Positions 1 to 6,228 of a DNA stretch of 6,916 nucleotides are shown piece by piece. The notes under the pieces are model-generated. The model saw only the letters and a list, made by a program, of their open reading frames with translations, made no database searches and was not told the DNA's origin. Position numbers and translations under genes: made by a program. Numbering within the stretch: position 1 is the stretch's first letter; each line of letters starts with the position of its first letter. This DNA is from an uncultured Collinsella sp. (GTDB lineage Bacteria > Actinomycetota > Coriobacteriia > Coriobacteriales > Coriobacteriaceae), in contig URYU01000095.1 in the NCBI GenBank assembly GCA_900552155.1, positions 1 through 6,916 on the forward strand. Direction: 5' to 3'.

Positions 1-143
1 CCTTGTTCGGCCACGAGTTTAGGCCGATTGACACGAACTCACCCACTATAGCCCCTTTACGACGCTGTTGTTCCTCGCATGTTGATGTTCGGCGCTTTGT
101 AGCAGACGGACGGTATTTTTCGCATGAAAATGTGTGGGTACCG

Positions 144-149
144 TATACT
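144..149 (+). promoter_or_regulatory. Candidate -10 box of the deformylase-like gene
   Basis: TATACT lies 33 bases before the ATG at 183 and would give a leader of roughly 25-30 nt. No good -35 box is visible at 16-18 bp upstream (CGCATG at 121-126), so the promoter is only tentative. The rest of 1-143 shows nothing I can name. It contains one short inverted repeat (CGGCC at 8-12, GGCCG at 22-26) with no T-run after it. Confidence 0.35.
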
Positions 150-172
150 TAAGCGGTTACAACGACCCCTAT

Positions 173-177
173 GGAGG
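173..177 (+). promoter_or_regulatory. Ribosome binding site deciding the deformylase start
   Basis: GGAGG sits 5 nt before the ATG at 183. An in-frame ATG at 171 overlaps this site and has no ribosome site of its own, so 183 is the preferred start. Confidence 0.8.
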
Positions 178-182
178 AACGT

Positions 183-602
183 ATGATTAAAGAGCTTTGC
201 CACGACGAGGCTATCCTGTCCCAGCGTTGCGAGGTTGCGACCGTCGAGGACGAGTCGGTTGCTCAGGACCTGATCGATACCATCAAGTCGCTCGACGATG
301 CCGGCTGCCTTGCCGCTAACCAGATTGGCGTTACCAAGAAGGTTTGCGTCTACCTGGACGATGCCGGCGAGCCCCACGTGCTCTACAACCCCCGTCTGGT
401 GTTTGGCCTGGGCGCCAGCAAGATGGAGGAGAGCTGCCTGACGCACGAGGAGGTCACCAAGTCCACGCGCTACATCAAGTGCAAGGTTGCTTATGACGTG
501 ATCGTCGACGGCAAGATGCGCGAGCGCAAGCAGGACTTCGTCGGCTTCGAGGCACAGATGATCCAGCATATGATCGATCACTGTCTTGGAAAGTTGGTCT
601 AA
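183..602 (+). CDS. def: Peptide deformylase-like protein lacking the catalytic Glu
   Basis: The 139-residue product belongs to the short peptide deformylase family, cytosolic metalloenzymes that remove the formyl group from the initiator Met of new proteins. All three family motifs can be found but each is altered. Motif I (GxGLAAxQ) reads A-G-C-L-A-A-N-Q-I-G at residues 40-49. Motif II (EGCLS) reads E-S-C-L-T at 83-87 and keeps the metal-binding Cys85. Motif III (QHExDH) reads Q-H-M-I-D-H at 128-133 and keeps the metal-binding His129 and His133. Met130 replaces the Glu that acts as general acid/base in characterised deformylases. The protein may therefore bind metal yet be inactive or do something else. 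The Met codon (ATG) differs from GAG/GAA by at least two bases, so a single miscall is unlikely. Length and start are normal for short deformylases. The gene appears to stand alone; its stop codon lies inside a long inverted repeat. Family membership is confident; activity is doubtful. Confidence 0.85.
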   Translation: MIKELCHDEAILSQRCEVATVEDESVAQDLIDTIKSLDDAGCLAANQIGVTKKVCVYLDDAGEPHVLYNPRLVFGLGASKMEESCLTHEEVTKSTRYIKCKVAYDVIVDGKMRERKQDFVGFEAQMIQHMIDHCLGKLV

Positions 603-705
603 GGGGACCAAAGCACCGCACCTTGCCGCTCAATCGTCGCTCGCGTACCTTAAGTACGCTTCGCTCCTCTTTCGTGGCAATCTGCGGCACTTTGACCCCT
701 TAGAC
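597..705. repeat. Long imperfect inverted repeat overlapping the def stop
   Basis: The left arm (597-620) begins GTCTAAGGGG and includes the TAA stop at 600-602. The right arm (683-705) ends CCCCTTAGAC. The outer ten base pairs are perfect. They are followed by a mismatch, a one-base bulge and further pairing (CAAAG with CTTTG without its T, CCGCA with TGCGG). Shorter pairing continues inward (TTGCCG at 623-628 with TGGCAA at 675-680). The tip is GCGTAC-CTTAA-GTACGC at 643-659. No T-run follows, so it does not look like a simple intrinsic terminator. It could be an RNA 3'-end stabiliser or a dispersed palindromic element; the sequence alone cannot tell. Confidence 0.7.
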
Positions 706-746
706 GACCTGCGGGGTTAACTTGGTTGAGTTTATCCTGCTTGAAT

Positions 747-788
747 AGCCCGGGCATGACATTGTTGTCATGTCCGGGCTTTTGTGTT
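747..788 (+). terminator. Strong intrinsic terminator between def and bsh
   Basis: A 15-bp stem (747-761 with 766-780, one G-T pair) has a TTGT loop and is followed by TTTTGTGTT. The stem starts AGCCCGGGC and is GC-rich at the base. This should end transcription from the deformylase-like gene and isolate bsh, so bsh needs its own promoter between about 789 and 836. I could not place that promoter convincingly. Confidence 0.85.
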
Positions 789-836
789 TAGCGCCTTTTT
801 GTTTGGAGACAATGAAATTAACAAGAACGTAAAGCT

Positions 837-842
837 AGGAGG
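837..842 (+). promoter_or_regulatory. Ribosome binding site deciding the bsh start
   Basis: A perfect AGGAGG lies 4 nt before the ATG at 847. The reading frame is open further upstream to 784, but that region falls in the terminator tail. Starting at 847 puts the catalytic Cys at position 2, as this enzyme family requires. Confidence 0.9.
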
Positions 843-846
843 CGCT

Positions 847-1812
847 ATGTGTACGAGTATTCGATTTACCGATAATTCTGGCCACATGTATTTGGGCCGC
901 AACCTCGACTGGAGCTTTGACTACGGCCAACAGGTTCGCGTGATGCCGCGCGGGTTTCACATTCCGTATTCGTTTATCGACGATGCGTCGGCGGCACACG
1001 CGGTGAGCGGTATGTGCATCGATTACAAGAACTATCCCATGTTTTTCGATTGCGGTAACGATGCGGGTCTGGCTGTGGCGGGGCTCAACTTTCCCGGCTA
1101 TGCCGAGTATGCCGAGGGCCCTGTCGACGGCAAGACCAATATCGCGGCCTATGAGTTTCCCCTGTGGGTGGCAGCGACGTTCTCGACGGTCGATGAGGTC
1201 GAGGCCGCGCTGCGCGACACGGTGATTGTCGCCAAATCTGCCGGAGAGGGGCTGGGCGTGTCGCTGCTCCATTGGATTATCGGCGACAGCCAGCGCAGCA
1301 TCGTGGTCGAGATGATGGCTGACGGCCTGCATGTATACGACGATCCGGTCGACACCCTTGCCAATCAGCCCACCTTCCCGTGGCACATGGAAAACCTCCG
1401 CACCTATATCACCGCTACAAGCGAATTTCCGCAGACGGCGACATGGCGTGGCGCCGAGCTCAAGCCCTATGGAGCCGGTGCCGGCATGCGCGGCATTCCG
1501 GGCGATTGCTATTCGCCGAGCCGTTTTGTAAAGGCGGCGTACCTCAATGCCAATTACCCGCAAAAGGAGAGCGAGACCGAAAACGTCGTCCGCATGTTCC
1601 GCTCGCTCGAGGGCGTGGTGATGATCGAGGGAGCGTCCAGGATGGGCGATGGCAAGTTCGAGAAGACTATCTACACCGGATGCTTTAGCGCGCGCACGGG
1701 CAATTATTACTACGCGATGTATGGGGATCCGTCGATTCGCTACGTGAGCCTGATGGATGCCGAGGGCGCGAGCCCCGATAGGCTCGTGGTTCCCGAGCCG
1801 CGCCGTTCGTAG
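847..1812 (+). CDS. bsh: Bile salt hydrolase (choloylglycine hydrolase family)
   Basis: The 321-residue product is an N-terminal nucleophile amidase that splits glycine or taurine from conjugated bile acids. The family residues are in place: Cys2 (nucleophile after Met removal) in M-C-T-S, Arg18 and Asp21 in G-R-N-L-D, Asn81 in G-L-N-F-P-G, Asn173 in A-N-Q-P-T-F, and Arg226 in S-P-S-R-F. Asn81 favours bile salt hydrolase over penicillin V acylase, where a Tyr is usual. The length matches the roughly 315-330 residues of the family. There is no signal peptide, as expected for an intracellular enzyme. The loop Y-G-A-G at 208-211 aligns with the region where a G-x-G versus S-R-x motif has been linked to taurine or glycine preference in lactobacilli; transferring that rule here is an inference. 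The gene is monocistronic, with hairpins on both sides, and ends convergent with kup. Confidence 0.95.
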   Translation: MCTSIRFTDNSGHMYLGRNLDWSFDYGQQVRVMPRGFHIPYSFIDDASAAHAVSGMCIDYKNYPMFFDCGNDAGLAVAGLNFPGYAEYAEGPVDGKTNIAAYEFPLWVAATFSTVDEVEAALRDTVIVAKSAGEGLGVSLLHWIIGDSQRSIVVEMMADGLHVYDDPVDTLANQPTFPWHMENLRTYITATSEFPQTATWRGAELKPYGAGAGMRGIPGDCYSPSRFVKAAYLNANYPQKESETENVVRMFRSLEGVVMIEGASRMGDGKFEKTIYTGCFSARTGNYYYAMYGDPSIRYVSLMDAEGASPDRLVVPEPRRS

Positions 1813-1835
1813 CCGATGGCTTTACCGCAATGCAA

Positions 1836-1871
1836 AGCGGCCCTGCATCTCCCGTGAGGTGCAGGGCCGCT
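1836..1871. terminator. Bidirectional hairpin between convergent bsh and kup
   Basis: A 16-bp stem (1836-1851 with 1856-1871, one T-G pair) closes a CCGT tetraloop. It begins AGCGGCCCTGCA and ends TGCAGGGCCGCT. It lies 24 bases after the bsh stop and 21 bases beyond the kup stop on the other strand, so it can serve both genes. The T-tracts are poor (GTCGTTGATTT on +, CTTTGCATTG on -), so termination may lean on the very stable stem. Confidence 0.75.
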
Positions 1872-1891
1872 GTCGTTGATTTATGGCGCCG

Positions 1892-4123
1892 CTAGAAGTT
1901 GGCGTCGTTGAGTTGTTCGTTCTCGAGGCCGTCGAGCTGTTGCTGTTCGGGCGTATCGGCGACACTCTCGAGCAGCTCGGTGGGATCGACGTTCATGCTC
2001 TTGCCGGCCTCGTTGCCGTTGACCAAGTCGTCCGAGAAGATGTCGACTTCCATTTCCTCGGCCTCTTCGATCTGGATCTCGAGCGGCACCTGGGTGCGCA
2101 CGAGTTTGACGGCCGGGCGCATGCGGGCAAAGAGCGGTACGTACTCGATGATGATGGCCGAGTTCTCGAGACCATACCAACGTGCCGGGCTTCCGCAGGC
2201 GCGGCGGACGGCATACTTGATGGCCATGACGCGATGGTCGTTGCGGTTGATGTCCGTTTCGGGGGCAAGCATCTTGCGCAGCATGCAAAAACGGAAGTCG
2301 CCCACGTTGCCGCGCGTCTCGTAGATGGAGTAGGTGTGGTGCTGCGGCGGCAACTCACCCGAGGCCATCAGGTCGCCAACGATCTGGCGCAGGTAGGCGT
2401 TGATGCGCTGATTGACCTTAAAGCCCAGGTCCAAGCGCACGCGGAACAGGAAGTCTGTGCCAAAGGTCTCAACGGAATACTCGTGCGTATAGGGCTCGTC
2501 GGTAACGTGTACGTTGATGAACCAATATGCCTTGGCGCGCTTGGGGTGCTTGTCCAGGATGGAATAGAGCACGTCGCGGTCGAGCGTGAGCGGGTCGGGG
2601 CTGTTGGTGAGGAACACCAGATTGTCGGCGAGCACGGGGTAGGTCTCGTCATTGCGCAGGCGGTTGAGCTGGTCGATGTACTTGGAGACGGGCAGCAGAA
2701 TCGTCTGCGTGCGCTCGATGGCGGTGCCGCGACGCCACACATACATAAGGCCGAACAGCAGTGCGGCCAGGAAGATCATGACGTAGCCGCCGTCAAAGAA
2801 CATGGTGAGGCACGAGGCGAAGAAGCACAGCTCAATGGCACCAAAGAGCAGGGCGAAGACGCAGGCGCCCAGCCTGTGCTTGAGGACGCCGGCGATGTAG
2901 CTCGTCAAAAGCGTCGTGCTCATGAGCATGGTCACGGTAATGGCGAGGCCGTAGGCGCTCTCCATGCGCTCGGAGTTTTGGAACAGCAGCACGATGAAGA
3001 CGCAGCCGACCCACATGATGTTGTTGACGAGCGGAATATAGAGCTGGCCCTTGGTGTCGCTGGGGTAGTGGATGCGCAGATGCGGCATGAGGTTGAGACG
3101 CGTGGCCTCGGATACCAGCGAGAACGAGCCGGTGATGAGCGCCTGCGAGGCGATGATGGCCGCTACGGCCGAAAGCACGATGGCAAAGGGGCGCAGGGAC
3201 TCGGGGAGCATCATATAGAACGGGTTGACGATATTCATCGCGAGCATCTGGGGGTTGGAGTTATTGGCGAGCAGCCAAGCTCCCTGACCCAGATAGTTGA
3301 GGATGAGGGCCGCCTTAACAAACGGCCAGGATGCGTAAATGTTAGCTTTGCCCACGTGACCCATGTCCGAATAGAGCGCCTCGGCGCCAGTCGTCGACAG
3401 GAAGACGAAGCCGAGCACCATGATGCCCGAGTGGTTGATGGGCGAGAACAGGAACATGATGCCGCGGATGGGGTTGAGCGCGCGTAGGATGGACAGGTTG
3501 CCGAGCATGTTGAACAGGCCGGCGCCCGCCAGGAACAGGAACCATAGCGTCATAAGCGGGCCGAACAGCTTGCCGATTGACGAGGTGCCGGCGCGCTGCA
3601 TGGCAAACAGACCACAGATAATGATGATGGTAATAATGATGACGTTAGTTTGCCCGTCACCCAACAGCGCGTGGCCCCACTCGATGGTGCGCAGACCCTC
3701 GATGGCCGTGGTAACCGTGACGGCGGGGGTGAGGATGCCGTCGGCGAGCAGCGCCGCACCGCCGATCATGGCGGGGAGAATCAGCCACGGTGCCACCTTG
3801 CGTACCAGGCTAAACAGGGCGAAGATGCCGCCTTCGTTGTGGTTGTCGGCCTTCATGGCGATTACCACGTACTTGACCGTGGTCACGAGCGTCATGGTCC
3901 AGATGACGAGCGAAAGCGCGCCCAGGATCATGTCCTCGCTGACGGTACCGATGCCGCCGTTGTTGGCGACGATTGATTTCATGGTGTACATGGGACTCGT
4001 GCCGATGTCGCCATAGACGACGCCGAGCGTTACGAGCAGCATGCCAGCGGAGAGGGGGATGGCTCCGTGCCCGCCTTGACCACGCTGGTCTTGGGGGTTT
4101 GCCTCCAGTTTGTTGTGTGCCAC
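1892..4123 (-). CDS. kup: Kup-type potassium uptake transporter
   Basis: This is a membrane K+ uptake protein of the KUP/HAK/KT family, likely K+/H+ symport. It has 743 residues counted from the GTG at 4123. The signature G-V-V-Y-G-D-I-G-T-S-P lies at residues 34-44 in the first membrane helix. About twelve hydrophobic segments follow, up to about residue 464. Acidic residues known to matter in the family are present: Asp39 in G-D-I-G, Glu142 in A-I-E-G-L and Glu248 in G-A-E-A-L-Y-S-D-M-G. Residues 465-684 form the cytoplasmic domain. A further tail of about 60 residues (685-743) is strongly acidic and makes the protein longer than the 620-residue E. coli Kup. An in-frame ATG at 4141 would add six residues but has no ribosome site, while the GTG has a good one. 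The gene lies downstream of the DMT gene on the same strand, 158 bases away and behind a palindromic hairpin, so it probably has its own promoter. Confidence 0.96.
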   Translation of the reverse strand: MAHNKLEANPQDQRGQGGHGAIPLSAGMLLVTLGVVYGDIGTSPMYTMKSIVANNGGIGTVSEDMILGALSLVIWTMTLVTTVKYVVIAMKADNHNEGGIFALFSLVRKVAPWLILPAMIGGAALLADGILTPAVTVTTAIEGLRTIEWGHALLGDGQTNVIIITIIIICGLFAMQRAGTSSIGKLFGPLMTLWFLFLAGAGLFNMLGNLSILRALNPIRGIMFLFSPINHSGIMVLGFVFLSTTGAEALYSDMGHVGKANIYASWPFVKAALILNYLGQGAWLLANNSNPQMLAMNIVNPFYMMLPESLRPFAIVLSAVAAIIASQALITGSFSLVSEATRLNLMPHLRIHYPSDTKGQLYIPLVNNIMWVGCVFIVLLFQNSERMESAYGLAITVTMLMSTTLLTSYIAGVLKHRLGACVFALLFGAIELCFFASCLTMFFDGGYVMIFLAALLFGLMYVWRRGTAIERTQTILLPVSKYIDQLNRLRNDETYPVLADNLVFLTNSPDPLTLDRDVLYSILDKHPKRAKAYWFINVHVTDEPYTHEYSVETFGTDFLFRVRLDLGFKVNQRINAYLRQIVGDLMASGELPPQHHTYSIYETRGNVGDFRFCMLRKMLAPETDINRNDHRVMAIKYAVRRACGSPARWYGLENSAIIIEYVPLFARMRPAVKLVRTQVPLEIQIEEAEEMEVDIFSDDLVNGNEAGKSMNVDPTELLESVADTPEQQQLDGLENEQLNDANF

Positions 4124-4128
4124 GTGGA

Positions 4129-4135
4129 CTCCCTT
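4129..4135 (-). promoter_or_regulatory. Ribosome binding site deciding the kup start
   Basis: On the minus strand AAGGGAG lies 5 nt before the GTG at 4123-4121. The site falls inside codons 3-5 counted from the alternative ATG at 4141. Nothing resembling a ribosome site precedes that ATG (the minus strand reads GACAACCGG just before it). Confidence 0.7.
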
Positions 4136-4148
4136 AGACATCCGGTTG

Positions 4149-4192
4149 TCTGTCTAGGACAGATAATCTTTATGCCGTCTTTATACATACAA
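4149..4192 (-). promoter_or_regulatory. Candidate kup promoter with a dyad at the start point
   Basis: On the minus strand TTGTAT (4192-4187) and GATTAT (4168-4163) are 18 bp apart and could be -35 and -10 boxes. The dyad TCTGTC-TAG-GACAGA at 4149-4163 then covers the expected transcription start and could be an operator. A competing -10, TATAAA at 4185-4180, has no good -35. The dyad is seen directly; its role is inferred. Confidence 0.3.
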
Positions 4193-4223
4193 GAGCAGTT
4201 TGGCACATCAGGTTATTTTAGAC

Positions 4224-4247
4224 AATAATCCCCAGCTGGGGATTATT
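4224..4247. terminator. Perfect 24-bp palindrome between the DMT gene and kup
   Basis: The two 12-base halves are exact complements, reading AATAATCCCCAG and then CTGGGGATTATT. As RNA it would form a 10-bp stem with an AGCT loop, A/T-rich at the base and followed on the minus strand by GTCTAAAATAA. It lies 34 bases past the DMT stop, a sensible place for a terminator. The U-tract is interrupted, and the perfect symmetry would equally suit an operator for a dimeric regulator upstream of kup. Confidence 0.5.
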
Positions 4248-4281
4248 TATGTACGTAGGTAGCATTTCAAAACAGGGGCTT

Positions 4282-5193
4282 TTAAGCACGTGCTGTCTGG
4301 GCTATACCAGCCTTGGCGCTTGCGCGTTTGCCGGCGAGTTCGCAAAAAATCGCGCCGCCGATGATAAGCGCGGCACCCATCAGACGGACCGGTGTTATGG
4401 CTTCGCCCAAAAGGACGGCGGAGAACACGACGGCCGAAAGCGGCTCGAGGTAGCCGACAACGGCGACGGTCTGCACAGGCAGTTTGGCGACGGCGCTAAA
4501 GTAGAGCAGGCAACCAATGCCGGTGTTGACGACGCCGAGCATGACGACGGCGCGCCAATCGATGCCTGCGGCGACGCCGGCGGACAGGAATGAGGGTGCA
4601 CCCTGCGTGATGAGCGTGAGGACCAGCGCGGTCACAAAGGCGGCACTCACCTGGAGCGTGGAGTTCTCGAGGCCTTCGATGTGTGGCGCGCCCTTGCTAG
4701 CGATGACCATCAGCGCATAGCAAAATGCCGAGGCGATGCCGCAGGCGATACCTGCAATGGGCATATTGCCGCCTAGACCTTGCGCTGCAATGAGAAAAGC
4801 ACCGCAAGCAACGGCGATAAAGCCGGCGATTTTGCCGCCGGTCAGCTTTTCGCCAAAGATGAGCGGGGAGAGTGCCATGACAATGATGGGGCCGCAGTAG
4901 TACAGCAGCGAGGATACGCCGACGCCGATCGTCTGGTAGGCGCGGAACAGAAAAATCCAGCTGGCGCCCAGCGCAGCTCCCGAGAGGAGGAGGGCTGCGG
5001 CTTCGCGGGGGCGAGATGGCGCCTGCAACTTATGGCGTTGGGTGATGGCGAGAATGGCGACAAGCGAGAGTGCGCCCAAAAACGTGCGTAGTAGCACGAT
5101 ATCCGAGCTCGGCAGCGCGATGGCAGCGGCGATGATGCCGTTGAAGCCAAACAATAGCAATGCTGCTAAGTACGTAAACAGTCCGTTGTTCAT
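4282..5193 (-). CDS. EamA/DMT-superfamily transporter (RhaT/RarD type)
   Basis: The 303-residue integral membrane protein has about ten hydrophobic helices (near 5-27, 32-50, 64-85, 91-112, 120-140, 146-166, 180-198, 214-234, 241-264, 270-286). They form two EamA repeats, roughly 5-140 and 146-287. The family hallmark G-E-x-x-T appears in both halves: G-E-K-L-T at 114-118 and G-E-A-I-T at 263-267. Members of this superfamily usually export amino acids or other small metabolites; the substrate cannot be read from the sequence. The chosen ATG has AGGGGA 9 nt upstream. An alternative GGAAG is only 3 nt away. The gene is divergent from a LysR-type regulator with 118 bases between the starts, a common arrangement in which the regulator controls the exporter. 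Kup follows downstream on the same strand but is probably a separate unit. Confidence 0.9.
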   Translation of the reverse strand: MNNGLFTYLAALLLFGFNGIIAAAIALPSSDIVLLRTFLGALSLVAILAITQRHKLQAPSRPREAAALLLSGAALGASWIFLFRAYQTIGVGVSSLLYYCGPIIVMALSPLIFGEKLTGGKIAGFIAVACGAFLIAAQGLGGNMPIAGIACGIASAFCYALMVIASKGAPHIEGLENSTLQVSAAFVTALVLTLITQGAPSFLSAGVAAGIDWRAVVMLGVVNTGIGCLLYFSAVAKLPVQTVAVVGYLEPLSAVVFSAVLLGEAITPVRLMGAALIIGGAIFCELAGKRASAKAGIAQTARA

Positions 5194-5221
5194 GCGCTTC
5201 CGTCCCCTCTATATCCGAACA

Positions 5222-5240
5222 AGTTCACTATGGGTGAACT
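5222..5240. promoter_or_regulatory. LysR-type operator (T-N11-A dyad)
   Basis: AGTTCAC-TATGG-GTGAACT is a perfect inverted repeat with 7-bp arms. It contains the T-N11-A pattern (T5225, A5237) typical of LysR-type binding sites. It lies 29 bases from the DMT start and just upstream of the lysR -10 box, so a bound regulator could act on both genes. That the neighbouring LysR protein binds it is inferred from position and pattern. Confidence 0.65.
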
Positions 5241-5260
5241 GGCTTTAGAAGAAAAGCGAA

Positions 5261-5266
5261 TATAAT
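5261..5266 (+). promoter_or_regulatory. -10 box of the lysR promoter
   Basis: A consensus TATAAT sits 45 bases before the GTG at 5312. The -35 position (about 5237-5243) is non-consensus and overlaps the right arm of the T-N11-A dyad, as in an autorepressed LysR promoter. On the minus strand an overlapping TATATT (5264-5259) with TTTTTG (5287-5282), 17 bp apart, could drive the DMT gene; this part is weak. Confidence 0.5.
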
Positions 5267-5300
5267 GCATAGTTAACATGACAAAAACTCATGCATAGGT

Positions 5301-5305
5301 GGAGG
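5301..5305 (+). promoter_or_regulatory. Ribosome binding site deciding the lysR start
   Basis: GGAGG lies 6 nt before the GTG at 5312. The in-frame ATG at 5291 has no ribosome site, and starting there would add seven residues (including W-R-R) that do not fit a LysR N-terminus. Confidence 0.75.
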
Positions 5306-5311
5306 CGCCTC

Positions 5312-6169
5312 GTGGAAACGAATATTCAAAAGATGCAGGTGCTGCTGGAGACGGTGCGCGCCGGAAGCTTTACGCGTGCTGCCGAGCGGCTGAGCTATTC
5401 GCAGTCGGGCGTGAGCCGTATGGTGGCCGATCTTGAGGCCGATTGGGGCTTTAAGGTGCTCGACCGCAGTCGCGAGGGCGTAGTGCTTTCTGCCGACGGG
5501 CGGCAGGTCATGCCGGCTGTCGAGGCGCTCTGTGAGGAATTCACTCGCTTGCAGCGACGGGTGGATGAGATGCGTGGGCTCATGCGCGGCAAAATCTGCA
5601 TCGGTACGTTTTCGAGCGTTGCGACCCACGTGCTGCCGCCGGTGATTGCGCACTTTCGCGCCGATCACCCGGACGTCGATTACGAGCTGCTGATGGGTGA
5701 TTACTCCGAGATTGAGCAATGGGTGGCGGAAGGTCGCTGCGACCTGGGCTTTATTCCGCGCGAACCACGCGGCGCCGGCATGGCGTCGCGGCCGTTGGTG
5801 CAAGATGAGTTGATGGCCGTGGTGCCAGCGGACTCCTCGCTTGCTACCGCGGAGGTCGTTTCCCTTGCCGATTTGGCCAACGAGCAGTTTATTCTGCTGG
5901 AACGCGATAGCGACGACGAGATTACGCCGCTGTTTCGCCGCGCGGGCCTGGCGGTACGCTCTAAGCTGTCGACCTGGGATGATTATGCGATTATGGCCAT
6001 GGTCGAGGACGGTCTGGGCGTGAGCATTCTTCCGGCGCTCATCTTGCGCCGCTGCCAGTTCGATGTTGCCGTGCGCCCGCTCGAGGGACATCCTCATCGG
6101 CAGATCAACGCCATATACCGCACCGCTGACGTTTCGCTTGCGGCGGCTCGTTTCCTTGAATATCTCTAA
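5312..6169 (+). CDS. LysR-family transcriptional regulator
   Basis: The 285-residue protein has the LysR layout. A winged helix-turn-helix spans about residues 5-63 (G-S-F-T-R-A-A-E-R-L at 18-27, then Q-S-G-V-S-R at 31-36 as recognition region, and L-S-A-D-G at 59-63). A linker helix follows, then a periplasmic-binding-protein-like effector domain from about residue 92. Its C-terminal part shows the usual G-L-G-V-S-I-L-P stretch. Proteins of this type bind DNA as tetramers and change activity when a small ligand binds; the ligand here is unknown. The gene is divergent from the DMT transporter and shares a dyad operator with it, so that transporter is the likely main target, with negative control of lysR itself. 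No convincing terminator follows before the next gene, so some readthrough is possible. Confidence 0.93.
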   Translation: METNIQKMQVLLETVRAGSFTRAAERLSYSQSGVSRMVADLEADWGFKVLDRSREGVVLSADGRQVMPAVEALCEEFTRLQRRVDEMRGLMRGKICIGTFSSVATHVLPPVIAHFRADHPDVDYELLMGDYSEIEQWVAEGRCDLGFIPREPRGAGMASRPLVQDELMAVVPADSSLATAEVVSLADLANEQFILLERDSDDEITPLFRRAGLAVRSKLSTWDDYAIMAMVEDGLGVSILPALILRRCQFDVAVRPLEGHPHRQINAIYRTADVSLAAARFLEYL

Positions 6170-6228
6170 AAGCGCGTACCTGTTGTCTACTTTGGGACAA
6201 TTCTCGAGGCTCGGTACATTTTCTTGTG

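Noticed and set aside
3..152. Open frame of about 50 codons entering from the left edge
   Set aside because: It has no visible start, and its translation resembles no family and is Arg/Ser/Cys-rich. It overlaps the candidate promoter of the deformylase-like gene. The chance of a random open frame of this length is high.
784..846. Upstream extension of bsh from a TTG at 784
   Set aside because: It would bury the catalytic Cys inside the chain and begin in the terminator's T-run. A perfect AGGAGG precedes the ATG at 847.
1883..3487. Long open frame on the + strand (534 codons) opposite kup
   Set aside because: It is an antisense shadow of a clear Kup gene in high-GC DNA. The translation is rich in His, Asp, Glu and Gly with no recognisable domain.
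4142..4281. c-di-AMP (ydaO-type) riboswitch upstream of kup
   Set aside because: Such riboswitches are known before K+ transporter genes, but the 140-base gap is occupied by the palindrome and the candidate promoter, and none of the conserved purine-rich blocks is visible.
5265..5298. Direct repeat ATGCATAG at 5265-5272 and 5291-5298
   Set aside because: Only two 8-bp copies in an A/T-rich leader, one forming part of the -10 box. Chance is a sufficient explanation.
5273..6097. Open frame of 274 codons on the minus strand opposite lysR
   Set aside because: Antisense to a well-supported LysR gene. The His/Arg/Ala-rich translation has no domain and would run through the lysR promoter.
6176..6217. 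Terminator after lysR from GTACC/GGTAC and TTGTC/GACAA pairings
   Set aside because: Both stems are only 5 bp with a large unequal loop, and there is no immediate U-tract, so it is too weak to call.
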